DNA from: Streptomyces tuirus
GTDB taxonomy: Bacteria; Actinomycetota; Actinomycetes; Streptomycetales; Streptomycetaceae
DNA: 64,000 nt
Assembly: GCA_018195615.1 (NCBI GenBank)
Contig: JAGTPG010000001.1
Location: 1,798,001-1,862,000 of the forward strand
Direction: 5' to 3'
The position numbers and the translations under genes are program-made. Below the pieces are notes generated by a model. The model was given only the letters and a program-made list of their open reading frames with translations, was not told where the DNA came from and ran no database searches. Positions 17,527 through 27,121 of this stretch are shown here, one piece after another; position 1 is the stretch's first letter; each line of letters begins with the position of its first letter.

Positions 17527-19647
17527 CTACGCGTCGATCCGCGACCGGTCCAACGTGGCGGCCGAGTTGGAGATGAACTCCTTGCGCGGCGCGACGTCAT
17601 TGCCCATCAGCAGGTCGAAGACCTGCTCGGCGGCCTCGAGATCAGAGAGGTTGATCCGGCGCAGAGTGCGGTGGCGCGGGTCCATCGTCGTCTCGGCCAG
17701 CTGGTCGGCGTCCATCTCGCCGAGACCCTTGTAGCGCTGGATCGAGTCCTTGTAGCGGATGCCCTTGCTCTGGAACTCCATGAGCTTGTCCCGCAGTTCG
17801 CGGTCCGAGTACGTGTAGACGTACTTGTCCTGGCCCTCTTGGGCTGGACGATCTCGATGCGGTGCAAGGGCGGTACCGCCGCGAAGACCCGGCCGGCCTC
17901 GACCATGGGCCGCATGTAGCGGTGGAACAGGGTCAGCAGCAGCGTACGGATGTGCGAGCCGTCGACGTCGGCGTCGGTCATCATGATGATCTTGCCGTAG
18001 CGGGCCGTGTCGATGTCGAAGGTCCGGCCCGACCCGGCTCCTATGACCTGGATGATCGCGCCGCACTCGACGTTCTTCAGCATGTCGGTCACGGACGACT
18101 TCTGGACGTTGAGGATCTTGCCGCGGATCGGCAGCAGCGCCTGGAACTCGGAGTTCCGGGCGAGCTTCGCCGTACCGAGCGCGGAGTCGCCCTCGACGAT
18201 GAACAGTTCGCTGCGGTCGACGTCGTCGCTGCGGCAGTCGGCGAGCTTGGCCGGCAGCGAGGAGGATTCCAGGGCCGTCTTGCGGCGCTGCGCGTCCTTG
18301 TGCTGCCGGGCGGCGATGCGCGTACGGGCCGCGGCGACGGCCTTCTCCAGCACGACACGGGCCTGCTGGGCGGCGTCCCGCTTCGTGGACGTCAGGAACG
18401 CCTTGAGTTCCTTGCTGACCACGTTGTTCACGATCCGGCGGGCCGCCGAGGTGCCGAGGACCTCCTTGGTCTGGCCTTCGAACTGGGGCTCGGCGAGGCG
18501 GACGGTGACGACCGCGGTCAGGCCCTCCAGGGCGTCGTCCTTGACGATGTCGTCCTCGGCGACGCGCAGGAGCTTCTTGGTGCGCAGCACCTCGTTCATC
18601 GTCTTGGCGACGGCCTGCTCGAAACCGGCGACGTGCGTGCCGCCCTTGGGGGTGGCGATGATGTTCACGAACGACCGGAGGGTCGTGTCGTAGCCCGTCC
18701 CCAGCGCAGCGCGATGTCGACGCCGAGCTCGCGGGTGACTTCGGTGGGCGTCATCTGGCCGTGGTCGTCCAGGACGGGAACGGTCTCCTTGAAGGTGCCC
18801 TGTCCGGAGAAGCGGAGGACGTCACAGACCGGCTTGTCGTTCGCCAGGTACTCGCAGAACTCGCTGATTCCGCCATCGAAACGGAAGGACTCCTCGCCCT
18901 TGCTGCCGCCCTCGCCGAGTCCGAACTCGTCGCGGACGACGATGGTCAGGCCGGGCACCAGGAACGCGGTCTGGCGGGCGCGCTGGTGCAGCGTCTCCAG
19001 GGAGAGCTTGGCGTCCTTGAGGAAGATCTGGCGGTCGGCCCAGTACCGCACACGCGTGCCGGTTCGGCTCTTGGGATCTTCTTGGCCTTGCGCAGGCCGG
19101 CCTTGGCCTCGAACTTGGCGTCCGGGCCGTTCGCGGCGAAGGCGCCGGGGACACCGCGCCGGAAGCTGATCGCGTGCGTGTGTCCGCCGCGGTCCACCTC
19201 TACGTCCAGGCGGGCGGACAGGGCATTCACCACGGAGGCGCCGACGCCGTGCAGACCGCCGGAGGCGGCGTACGAGCCGCCGCCGAACTTGCCACCGGCG
19301 TGCAGCTTGGTCATGACGACCTCGACACCGGAGAGGCCGGTCTTGGGCTCGACGTCGACCGGGATGCCGCGGCCGTTGTCCCGGACCTCGACGGAGCCGT
19401 CGTCCTGGAGGATGACCTCGATGTGGTCGCAGTAGCCACCGAGAGCCTCGTCGACGGAGTTGTCGATGATCTCCCAGAGGCAGTGCATCAGGCCACGGCT
19501 GTCGGTCGAGCCGATGTACATGCCCGGACGCTTGCGCACGGCCTCGAGCCCCTCGAGGACGAGCAGGTGCCGCGCGGTGTAGTTGGAACCGTCCCGGTCT
19601 GCTCCTGCCAGCAGAGCTGTGGACGGCACGGACGTCTCGGCGGTCAC
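17527..19647 (-). CDS. parE: DNA topoisomerase IV subunit B (three frameshifts)
   Basis: Type IIA topoisomerase ATPase subunit, about 707 aa, working with ParC to decatenate daughter chromosomes. GHKL ATPase motifs: [34 protein letters not shown]. The Toprim domain has [10 protein letters not shown] and [15 protein letters not shown], with [11 protein letters not shown] near the N-terminus. Bases are missing at about 17838-17840 (an A of the coding strand), 18699-18702 and 19073-19075; correction restores [15 protein letters not shown] and [14 protein letters not shown]. Start GTG 19647 has GAGGAG eight bases upstream. Named ParE rather than GyrB from its place beside hrdB in streptomycetes. 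Confidence 0.9.
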
Positions 19648-20088
19648 GCGGTTCGCTCCTCGCTGAATTTCAAATGGGGCCCTCACGGGTAAGGGCGCGG
19701 CTTCGGTCACCGGTGAGAGGGTACCGAGGCCTGGTAGAGCCGTTGTAACGCCACCCTCATCGGAAACTCACACTAGTCCACACTCGCATGCTTGTTCGAT
19801 CCCTCGATGGAGTGAAGTACACATCACGTTCCCTTCCAGGCATGAACCATTTAGGCTCCGGGCACGTCCTCATGAACAACCGGCAACCCAGCCGGGAGGA
19901 CCGACCACCGATACACCGCGAAGCCCCGTAAGACACATAGACACGCAATACGGCACATTCGCCGCCAACCGGCAGCAGACAGCCACCTCGGAAAGATTTT
20001 TCGAGGAAAAGCCACGAGCGGGAACGTTTTGGGGCTGGTTGGATGTTGACCCTGGTACGACAGCTCGTCGAGCTAGAGAAGAGGCGAC
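19648..20088. other. Divergent intergenic region, parE / small Cys protein
   Basis: 441 bases, clearly more AT-rich than the genes around it, holding promoters for both sides. I find no known operator. A palindromic-looking patch near 19990-20015 (GAAAGATTTTTCGAGGAAAAG) is too weak to call. Confidence 0.35.
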
Positions 20089-20319
20089 GTGACTACTGTT
20101 CTGACCCCCGCGAGCCCGTTGACGGCCGCCGATCGCTGCGACCGCTGCGGCGCCCAGGCATACCTGCGCGTCGTCCTGCTCAGCGGCGGAGAACTGCTCT
20201 TCTGCGCCCACCACGGCCGCAAGTTCGAGCCGGAACTCAAGAAGATCGCCGCTGAGATACAGGACGAGACGGAGCGGCTGACCGCCGTTCCCGCGACTGC
20301 CTCCGAAGAAGAGCGCTGA
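20089..20319 (+). CDS. DUF7455-type small protein with a Cys pair
   Basis: 76-aa conserved actinobacterial protein starting at GTG 20089, with AGAAGAGG upstream. A single CDRCGAQAY motif and a later FCAHHGRKF segment give a C-x2-C...C-x2-H pattern, likely a small zinc-binding or zinc-ribbon-like unit, followed by an acidic helix (IAAEIQDETERLTA). It is a constant neighbour of hrdB and parE in streptomycetes as I know them. No enzymatic motif is present. A strong hairpin terminator follows at 20364. Confidence 0.75.
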   Translation: MTTVLTPASPLTAADRCDRCGAQAYLRVVLLSGGELLFCAHHGRKFEPELKKIAAEIQDETERLTAVPATASEEER

Positions 20320-20363
20320 CACCTCGCGTCCGACGACGAGCCAGCCCGGCACAGGCCGGTGAA

Positions 20364-20400
20364 CGGGCGGCTGCCTCTGGGAGCCAGAGGCAGCCGCCCG
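20364..20400. terminator. Bidirectional hairpin terminator
   Basis: Perfect 17-base stem, CGGGCGGCTGCCTCTGG paired with its complement, around a GAG loop. It lies between two convergent genes. Confidence 0.85.
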
Positions 20401-20446
20401 TCCTCGTCCCCAGGAGCCCGCTCCGGCCCGCCGGACGCCCGCGTAC

Positions 20447-21283
20447 TCACACCCTTGCCCAGCCCAGCGTGCGCACGAGGTCGGACACCCGCACATAGAC
20501 CCCGGGATGACCGGCCCGCCCACAGCCGATGCCCCAGGACACGAGCCCGATCAACCGTCCCCGGGCCACCAGCGGCCCTCCACTGTCGCCCTGGCAGGCG
20601 TCCCGGCCACCCTCCGCCTCCCCGGCACAGAGCATGCTCCCGGCGTCGTAGGTGCCGTCGGCACCTCCGGGATACGCGTCCTCGCAGAGCGCATCGGGAA
20701 GCACGCGCACGCGTGCCGCCTGCAGACTGTTCGGATAGTCGCCGGCGCCCGAGGTGTCGCCCCATCCGTACACCGTGGCGACCCCGCCCACCGCGTACGC
20801 GGAGTCACCGTCTGGCGCCATGCCGATGACCGAGCCGACCGGGAGAGCTTCGGCCAGGGTCAGTACGGCGAAGTCGCCGACATTGCTGACACTGTCGTAC
20901 GCCGGATTCACCCAGGTGTCCCGCACGGCGACCTCCTGGCCGTCACTGTCGGAGAGCAGGTTGGTGCGTCCGGCTATGACCTTGAGGTCGCGTACGTGCT
21001 CCAGCGGCCCGCCCAGCACCTCCTCGCTCAGGCAGTGGGCCGCGGTGAGCACAGTGCGGCGGCCGACCGCCACGCCGCCGCAGAACTGCCCCGCACGCGT
21101 ACCGCCGAACCGGTCACGGCTGGACAGAGCCACCGTCCATGGACTCGCCGACGCCTCCACGGGGAAGCCGCCTATCACCACGCTGTCGGCGGCTACAGGG
21201 ACGGTGGAACCCGCTGACAGGGCGGATACCGCGGCTGCCAGGACCAGCGGCCGGGCCAGGGCTCGGACAAGGCGACGACGCAT
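20447..21283 (-). CDS. Secreted trypsin-like serine protease
   Basis: About 278 aa. A signal peptide (RRRLVRALARPLVLAAAV, cleavage likely after VPVAA or so) is followed by a S1A domain without a long propeptide: IGGFPVEASASPWTVAL, catalytic His in VLTAAHCL, Asp in GDFAVLTL, Ser in CQGDSGGPLV, then VSWGIGCGRAGHPGVYVRV. Asp six residues before the Ser (GRDACQGDSGG) suggests trypsin-like preference for Arg/Lys. ATG 21283 is chosen because GAGGAG lies five bases before it; a GTG two codons earlier overlaps that site. Six Cys in the mature part fit S1A disulfides. Confidence 0.88.
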   Translation of the reverse strand: MRRRLVRALARPLVLAAAVSALSAGSTVPVAADSVVIGGFPVEASASPWTVALSSRDRFGGTRAGQFCGGVAVGRRTVLTAAHCLSEEVLGGPLEHVRDLKVIAGRTNLLSDSDGQEVAVRDTWVNPAYDSVSNVGDFAVLTLAEALPVGSVIGMAPDGDSAYAVGGVATVYGWGDTSGAGDYPNSLQAARVRVLPDALCEDAYPGGADGTYDAGSMLCAGEAEGGRDACQGDSGGPLVARGRLIGLVSWGIGCGRAGHPGVYVRVSDLVRTLGWARV

Positions 21284-21370
21284 ACGCACTCCTCACTCCG
21301 TGGTATCAGCGAGACACCCAGAGTGATTCACCCCGCGACGACCCGCACCTGCGGAGAGGCAGGCATACGG

Positions 21371-21399
21371 AAGGCCCGGCCCCTGGAGGGCCGGGCCTT
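21371..21399. terminator. hrdB terminator
   Basis: Twelve-base perfect stem AAGGCCCGGCCC with its complement and a 5-base loop, 19 bases after the hrdB stop. It ends between hrdB and the protease promoter. Confidence 0.8.
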
Positions 21400-21417
21400 C
21401 AGCGTCGTACGGCTCGA

Positions 21418-22956
21418 CTAGTCGAGGTAGTCGCGCAGCACCTGCGAACGCGACGGGTGACGCAGCTTCGACATGGTCTTGGACTCGATCTGGCGGATCC
21501 GCTCACGCGTGACGCCGTACACCTTGCCGATCTCGTCGAGGGTCTTCGGTTGACCGTCGGTGAGACCGAAGCGCATCGAGACGACGCCCGCCTCGCGCTC
21601 GGACAGGGTGTCCAGGACGGAGTGCAGCTGCTCCTGGAGGAGCGTGAAGCTGACCGCGTCGGCCGGGACGACCGCCTCGGAGTCCTCGATGAGGTCACCG
21701 AACTCGCTGTCGCCGTCCTCGCCCAGCGGGGTGTGCAGCGAGATAGGCTCGCGACCGTACTTCTGGACCTCGATGACCTTCTCCGGGGTCATGTCGAGCT
21801 CCTTGGCCAGCTCCTCCGGAGTGGGCTCGCGGCCCAGGTCCTGGAGCATCTGGCGCTGCACGCGCGCGAGCTTGTTGATGACCTCGACCATGTGCACCGG
21901 GATACGGATGGTGCGGGCCTGGTCGGCCATGGCGCGGGTGATGGCCTGACGGATCCACCACGTCGCGTACGTGGAGAACTTGTAGCCCTTGGTGTAGTCG
22001 AACTTCTCCACCGCGCGGATCAGACCGAGGTTGCCCTCCTGGATGAGGTCCAGGAAGAGCATGCCGCGGCCGGTGTAGCGCTTGGCCAGGGAGACCACCA
22101 GGCGGAGGTTGGCCTCCAGGAGGTGGTTCTTGGCGCGGCGGCCGTCCTCGGCGATGATCTCCAGCTCGCGCTTGAGCTTCGGCGCCAGCTTGTCGGCGTT
22201 GGCCAGCTTGTCCTCGGCGAACAGGCCCGCCTCGATGCGCTTGGCGAGCTCGACCTCCTGCTCGGCGTTGAGCAGGGGGACCTTGCCGATCTGCTTGAGG
22301 TAGTCCTTGACGGGGTCGGCGGTGGCACCGGCGGCGGCGACCTGCTGGGCGGGCGCGTCGTCCTCGTCGTCGTCGGACAGCACGAAGCCGGCGTTCTCGG
22401 TGCCCTCGGGCTCCTCGCCGGTCTTGCCGGGAGCGGCCTCCTCGAGCACTTCCTCTTCGAGAAGCTCGACGTCGTCCTTCTTGGCGCTGGTCTTCTTGGC
22501 CGCAGCCTTCTTGGCCGGCGCCTTCTTCGCGGCCGCCTTCTTGGCGGTCGTCTTCTTGGCGGCCGCCTTCTTGGCGGGCGACTCCTCCTCGGCGGCGGAC
22601 TCGGCGGCGGGCGCCGCCGGCGTGGCGGTGGCGGTGGCCTTCCTGGTGGTCACCGCCTTGGCCGCGACCGTCTTGGTGGCGGTGCGCTTGGCGGGACTCT
22701 TCGCTGCGACGCTCTTTCGGGTGCGCTTGGGCTCTGCGGCACTGACCATCAGCGTCACACCCTCTTCCTCGAGGATCTGGTTGAGGCTGCGCAGTACGTT
22801 CTTCCACTGAGTGGCCGGAATCTGGTCAGCTTCGAAGGCCCGACGCACGTCATCGCCGGCGATCTGCCCCTCAGCCTTTCCCCGCTCAATGAGCGCCATG
22901 ACAGAGACGGACTCGGCGATCTCCGGCGGGAGCGTACGGGATGTGCTGGCCGACAC
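21418..22956 (-). CDS. hrdB: Principal RNA polymerase sigma factor HrdB
   Basis: Essential vegetative sigma factor, 512 aa, intact. N-terminal region 1.1-like part, then a Lys/Ala-rich low-complexity stretch (~residues 90-165, repeated AAKK units), an acidic patch (DDDEDDAP), region 1.2 ([16 protein letters not shown]), region 2 ([37 protein letters not shown]), region 3 and region 4 with the -35-recognising helix [11 protein letters not shown]. Start GTG 22956 has GAGAGG upstream and yields the [13 protein letters not shown] start I know for S. coelicolor HrdB. It is one of the few large genes here with no frame break. Confidence 0.97.
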   Translation of the reverse strand: MSASTSRTLPPEIAESVSVMALIERGKAEGQIAGDDVRRAFEADQIPATQWKNVLRSLNQILEEEGVTLMVSAAEPKRTRKSVAAKSPAKRTATKTVAAKAVTTRKATATATPAAPAAESAAEEESPAKKAAAKKTTAKKAAAKKAPAKKAAAKKTSAKKDDVELLEEEVLEEAAPGKTGEEPEGTENAGFVLSDDDEDDAPAQQVAAAGATADPVKDYLKQIGKVPLLNAEQEVELAKRIEAGLFAEDKLANADKLAPKLKRELEIIAEDGRRAKNHLLEANLRLVVSLAKRYTGRGMLFLDLIQEGNLGLIRAVEKFDYTKGYKFSTYATWWIRQAITRAMADQARTIRIPVHMVEVINKLARVQRQMLQDLGREPTPEELAKELDMTPEKVIEVQKYGREPISLHTPLGEDGDSEFGDLIEDSEAVVPADAVSFTLLQEQLHSVLDTLSEREAGVVSMRFGLTDGQPKTLDEIGKVYGVTRERIRQIESKTMSKLRHPSRSQVLRDYLD

Positions 22957-23267
22957 GAACAACCTCTCGGAACGTTGGAAAACGGCTTCCGGCCCCGTCC
23001 ACAGTGGACAGGAGCCGACCGCCGGCTTGGGGATGGGCCGACGGCGCGGGCGGGGGCCGGGAAGATGCACAGCGCCATGAACGGCGTCCGTATTCCCTCC
23101 GCGGCTGTCACCTCTTAGGTCATCGCGTTCTTCCCACGAGCGTTACGCCCAATTCGCGTGGCCCGAGTCACACCCCGTAAGCGAACATAAGTGGTCAGAT
23201 GCAGACATACCCAGTCACGCCGCGTTTGTGACCTGATCGCTCCAGCGGAACGGCGGCCCCTTCGCGC
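22957..23267 (-). promoter_or_regulatory. hrdB promoter region
   Basis: Roughly 310 non-coding bases upstream of hrdB, up to the whiH terminator. On the minus strand GGAAT at 23096-23092 with GCT after an 18-base spacer (23073-23071) resembles a sigma-R promoter (GGAAT-N18-GTT) with one mismatch. S. coelicolor hrdB is known to have a sigma-R-type promoter, so this is a candidate only. No other promoter is clear. Confidence 0.35.
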
Positions 23268-23310
23268 CGTCGGACCCCGCGGGATCACAAGGATCCCGCG
23301 GGGTCCGACG
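23268..23310. terminator. Strong hairpin terminator after whiH
   Basis: Perfect 19-base stem, CGTCGGACCCCGCGGGATC with its complement, around a 5-base loop, 75 bases beyond the whiH stop. It insulates hrdB from whiH read-through. Confidence 0.88.
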
Positions 23311-23384
23311 GGAGGCGGTTCACCGGTCGGGCGCTGCCACAGGAGGGGGGTGGCATGCCCGGCCGCGCCGCCCGCGGAACGCGG

Positions 23385-24272
23385 TCAGTGCTCGCGCGGG
23401 GCGGGCACTACGCGTTCCACCTCAGGGTGGAGTGTGAGGAGTTGCCGCATCGCCGCCTCGGCCGCAGCACCGTCGCCGGTGGCGAGGGCTTCACAGATGC
23501 GGCCGTGGTGCGCCAACGACGTCTCGTTCGGCCGGTCACAGCCCGTGACGGGGCCTCCCGAGACCTGGAGAGCCGCCGACACGATTCCGGACAGGTGCTC
23601 CAGCATGCGATTGCCGGCGACCTGGATGAGCAGTGAGTGGAACTCGGAGTCGGCCCGGGAGAAGGTGAGCGCATCACCCTGGGCCATCGCGTGCCCCATG
23701 ATCTCCACCATGTCCGCCAGGCGCTGCTGGACGTCCTCGCGCCCGTGCCCGGCGGCGAGGCGGGCGGCGAGCGGCTCGATCGTCCAGCGCAGCTCGCTCA
23801 GCTCGCGGCGCTGGTCGTCCCGCTGCGGCCCGAAGGCGCGCCACTCGATGATGTCCGGGTCGAGGAGGTTCCAGTCACTGACGGGGCGCACGCGCGTGCC
23901 CACGTTCGGGCGGGCGCTCACCAGGCCCTTGGCCTCCAGGACACGGAGCGACTCACGGACGACGGTGCGGGAGACCTCGAAACGCTGGCCGATCTCCTCG
24001 GGCACCAGCGGACGGTCGGCTCCCAGGTCACCGGAGACGATCATCTGACCCAGCTGCTGTACGAGTTGGCCGTGCAGCCCGCGCCCGCGGCTGCCCGCGG
24101 CGCGCCGGCCCACACGGCCCAGCTCGGGATCCGCGCCGTCCCAGGCAGGCGCCGCGACGCGGTCGACGGCGGGCGCCTCGGCGTAGGGGTAGCGGTCGAG
24201 TTCGCCCGGGCTCGCGAGGCCGGAGTCAGCGGAGCGGGCGGCGGTCATCATGGTGTGCGCAAGGGTACTCAC
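23385..24272 (-). CDS. whiH: Sporulation regulator WhiH (GntR/FadR family)
   Basis: 295-aa transcription factor needed for sporulation septation of aerial hyphae in S. coelicolor. After an N-terminal extension of ~65 residues comes a GntR winged helix (LGQMIVSGDLGADRPLVPEE, FEVSRTVVRESLRVLEAKGL) and an FCD ligand-binding domain (LRWTIEPLAARLAA, DSEFHSLLIQVAGNRML, HHGRICEALATGD). The metal-binding Asp and His residues of FCD domains appear present. Start GTG 24272 follows AAAGGA. Its position next to hrdB and its N-terminus match WhiH. Expression is known to depend on sigma-WhiG; a candidate -10 is listed separately. Confidence 0.9.
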   Translation of the reverse strand: MSTLAHTMMTAARSADSGLASPGELDRYPYAEAPAVDRVAAPAWDGADPELGRVGRRAAGSRGRGLHGQLVQQLGQMIVSGDLGADRPLVPEEIGQRFEVSRTVVRESLRVLEAKGLVSARPNVGTRVRPVSDWNLLDPDIIEWRAFGPQRDDQRRELSELRWTIEPLAARLAAGHGREDVQQRLADMVEIMGHAMAQGDALTFSRADSEFHSLLIQVAGNRMLEHLSGIVSAALQVSGGPVTGCDRPNETSLAHHGRICEALATGDGAAAEAAMRQLLTLHPEVERVVPAPREH

Positions 24273-24364
24273 GCATCCTTTGTCGGCGCCGTCCCCAACT
24301 CCCTTGAGGTCTTTGGTGAAAAGCACACGAAAGGGTGATCGCTCACCCCGTCGCAATTGACGCC

Positions 24365-24371
24365 TTATCGG
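24365..24371 (-). promoter_or_regulatory. Candidate sigma-WhiG -10 element upstream of whiH
   Basis: CCGATAA on the minus strand, 93 bases before the whiH start, matches the -10 core of sigma-WhiG promoters (GCCGATAA). The -35 element TAAA is not present at the usual 15-16-base distance, so this is a weak call supported mainly by the known dependence of whiH on WhiG. Confidence 0.35.
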
Positions 24372-24433
24372 AAAGAAATGGGCGCTCTGCGGGGAGTTGT
24401 GGGCATGGCCGGACGAAGCGTTACGGACAGTCG

Positions 24434-27011
24434 TCAGCGGAACGTGCTGCGCAGGGTGGTGAGCAGATACGTGCAGAGCAGGGCGGTCAGCGACAACGTC
24501 AGTGCGCCACCGACAGGTTGGGAGATCATCCCGAGCGCGGCCTCCAGGTAGCGTTCACCCCCGAAGGGCCACCGCGGCAGCAGGGCCTCCCGCAGCCGGG
24601 TGTGGAATCCCGCCGCGGTCCGTACGGACGGCCCCGCCAGGACCTTGTGCACCACGGGTACGACGAGGAGCGGCACGGCGACCACCGCGGCCAGTCCGGC
24701 CGTGGTGGACCGGAAGACGCCCGCGGCCAGTACGCCCGCCCAGGCGCAGCCGATCACCAGCCCCACCCAACTCGCACTCTGCGAGAGCCAGTCCGCGGGA
24801 ACCTTGGCGAGCTCCGGTCCGTAGACGAGATAGAGCACTTCGGCGTCGCAGCCGACGGTGAGGACGGCCAGCGCCACCGCGGTCCCCGAGGCGACGAGCA
24901 GTTTGGCGGCCAGCAGCCCCAGCCGGCGGGGCACGGTGCCGCGATCCGCCGCCAGGGCGGGATGGCGGAACTCGTCACCGAAGGCCAGCGCGCCGAGCAG
25001 CCCCGCGCCGAGCGCCGCGGGCGGCAGGGGCAGCTCCCGCGGCCACGCGGCGAGCAGGCGCGGCTGCGGGGTGTGCCCGATACGGGCGAGCACGACGGCG
25101 GTGACGGCCGACACGAGGAGCACGACGGCCGCGGTGAGAAACCCGGTGCTGATCCCGGCGGCACGTCGGATCTCGTAGCGGAGGGGCCGGAGGGGGCTGG
25201 GAGCGGAGCGGACGGAGATGGGGGGCGGCAGAGGCGGCACTGCGTCGAGGGTGGGGCGGGGCGGGCTGCGCGGGGCCCGGCCGGGCGAACCGTGCGGGGC
25301 CCGTGTGCTGCGCGGGGCTCCGGGTGTGCCGCCCGGGGCTCGGCCGGGTGGGCTGTGCGGGACTCGACTGGGTGGGGTGGAGCCACCGAGGCCGCTTGAG
25401 GTGTCGCGGCGGCGTTGCTCGGTGGGCCGGCTGTGGGGACGCCCCGGCGGTCGTGCGGTGCGGCAGCGGGCTGCGTGTGGCCGGTGGAGGGCATCGGCTC
25501 GTCGGGGGCCGGCTCAGGGGCGTGGGATGTCGGCTCAGGGGCGTCGACGGGCGGCTCGGGTGCGCCGGATACCGACTCGGGCGCGTTGGCGGCCGGCTCG
25601 GGTACGTCGTATGCCGACTCGGGCGCCCGGGCAGCCGGCTCGGGTGCATCGCATGCCGACTCGGGCGAGTGGGCGGCCGGCTCGGGTGCGTCAGCGGTAG
25701 GTCGTTGCTCGACCGGAGGGCGGGACTCGGCCGGGGAACTCGGCTCGCCCGGGGAACTCGGCTCGCCCGGTGATTTTGGCTCGCCCTGTGGGCTTGACTC
25801 GATCGTGAAGCGCGACTCGGCTGCAGGGGTCGGTCCGTCCGAGGGCCGCGACTCGGCCTCGAGGCTCGCCCCATCCTCCGTGGGCCGCGCCTCGGCGGTG
25901 GCTGTCACGGGTGCCGCCGTCGCCTCGCTGGAGGCGTCGAGGGGTGATTCCGCTGCGGCGTCCGAGGCCCGGGGCGCGTCGGTGGCCTGCCCCGGCTCTG
26001 CGTCGACACGCTTCTGGCTGTCGGCGGACGTTGGCACGGGGTCGGCCTGATGCCACTCGTCCGCCGTCGGCCCTCCCCGACACGGTGCCGGCCATGGCCG
26101 CCGTGCGGCTCACACTCCCGAGCGGCTCCCGCGCCGGGGCCCATGTCTCCGACCTCGTCGGCCAGTTGGTGGACGACGATGCCGTGGCGGAACGCGGTCT
26201 CACCGATGTCCGCGCAGGTACTGCCGTACACGGAGAGCCGGTTACCGCCCTCGTGTACGACTTCCACGGAGCGCTGGGAGGTGCGGGCCTGCTTGGTCAG
26301 GAGAGCCGCCAGGCGCGTCGCGTGCGGGCTGCGTACTGCGACACGGGGGCGCAGGCGGGTCCGCGAGAACTCCGCGGCCTCCTGGTCGGCCACGAGCCTG
26401 CCCTGCTCCAGCGTGACGACGCGGTCGGCGGTGCGCGCGGCCTCTTTGGGATCGGCCGTGGTGAACAGGACCGTCCCGCCCTGGGCGGCGTGTGCGCGCA
26501 GCATGCCGTGCAACCAGGTGCTCTCACGGCCGGAGAGCCCGTCGGCAGGGTCGTCGAGGACGAGGGCGTGCGGGTCGGCCAGAAGGACGCAGGCCAGGCC
26601 GAGGCGACGGTCCATACCACGCGACAGGGTGCCGAGGCGTTCGTCCCGCAGGCTCACGAGCCCGACCGCCTCGAGGACTTCGTCGGCACGCCGGACCGGA
26701 ACCCCCGCGGCGGCACAGAGCATACGGAGATGACCGCGGACCGTTCGGGCCGGATGCCCCGGCACGTCTCCCAGCAGCACCCCGACCTCGCGCGAGGGAT
26801 GGGCGATGCGATGCAGGGGGCGGCCCCGGAAGTAGGTGATGCCACGGCCTTGTTGCAGTTCGAGCATGAGTCTGAGCACCGTCGTCTTGCCGGCGCCCGG
26901 TTCTCCGAGCAGCGCGGTGACGCGGCCCGCTCGCGCCTCGAAGGAGACGTCGTCGGCTGCGGGCGGAAGCTCCTTGCGGGGGTTGCTGGTCAATCCGAAG
27001 GCCTGGATCAC
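24434..27011 (-). CDS. ABC transporter ATPase fused to a membrane domain by a long Pro/Ala/Glu linker (two frameshifts)
   Basis: Single polypeptide of about 859 aa. Residues ~1-300 are an ABC ATPase: Walker A LGEPGAGKTT, signature LSRGMDRRLGLA, Walker B ALVLDDPADGLSG, switch region LFTTADP with no His. Residues ~310-590 are a disordered linker with repeated APEPA-APES and SPGEPS units. The last ~260 residues are an ABC-2-type membrane part with about six helices (LLAAKLLVASGTAVALAVL, WVGLVIGCAWAGVLAAGVF). One G run at 26075-26078 (C on + strand) and one run at 25253-25256 each lack a base. GTG 27011 is preferred; TATCTT seven bases upstream suggests a leaderless transcript. Substrate unknown; possibly an exporter. 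Confidence 0.75.
25500..25760 (-). repeat. Coding repeats in the ABC fusion linker
   Basis: About six 42-base units (14 residues, consensus APEPAARAPESAYD), followed by three to four copies of SPGEPS-like units. The repeats are degenerate at the DNA level but regular in the protein, forming a Pro/Glu/Ser/Ala-rich spacer. Confidence 0.7.
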
Positions 27012-27021
27012 TCGCAGCAAG

Positions 27022-27047
27022 ATAGCGCGCTATGTCCGAATTTTCGG
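27022..27047. promoter_or_regulatory. Two adjacent palindromes at the ABC fusion start
   Basis: ATAGCGCGCTAT (27022-27033, perfect) and CCGAATTTTCGG (27036-27047, perfect apart from the TT centre) lie back to back, beginning 10 bases before the GTG at 27011. The first overlaps the candidate -10 TATCTT. This is what an operator looks like; the binding protein is unknown. Confidence 0.5.
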
Positions 27048-27121
27048 GCAGCGCGAGGCCTGCTTCCGGTACTGCGATCACCCTGGCCGGGGCTCGGGCG
27101 GTCGCCTTCGCGGGCCCGGCG

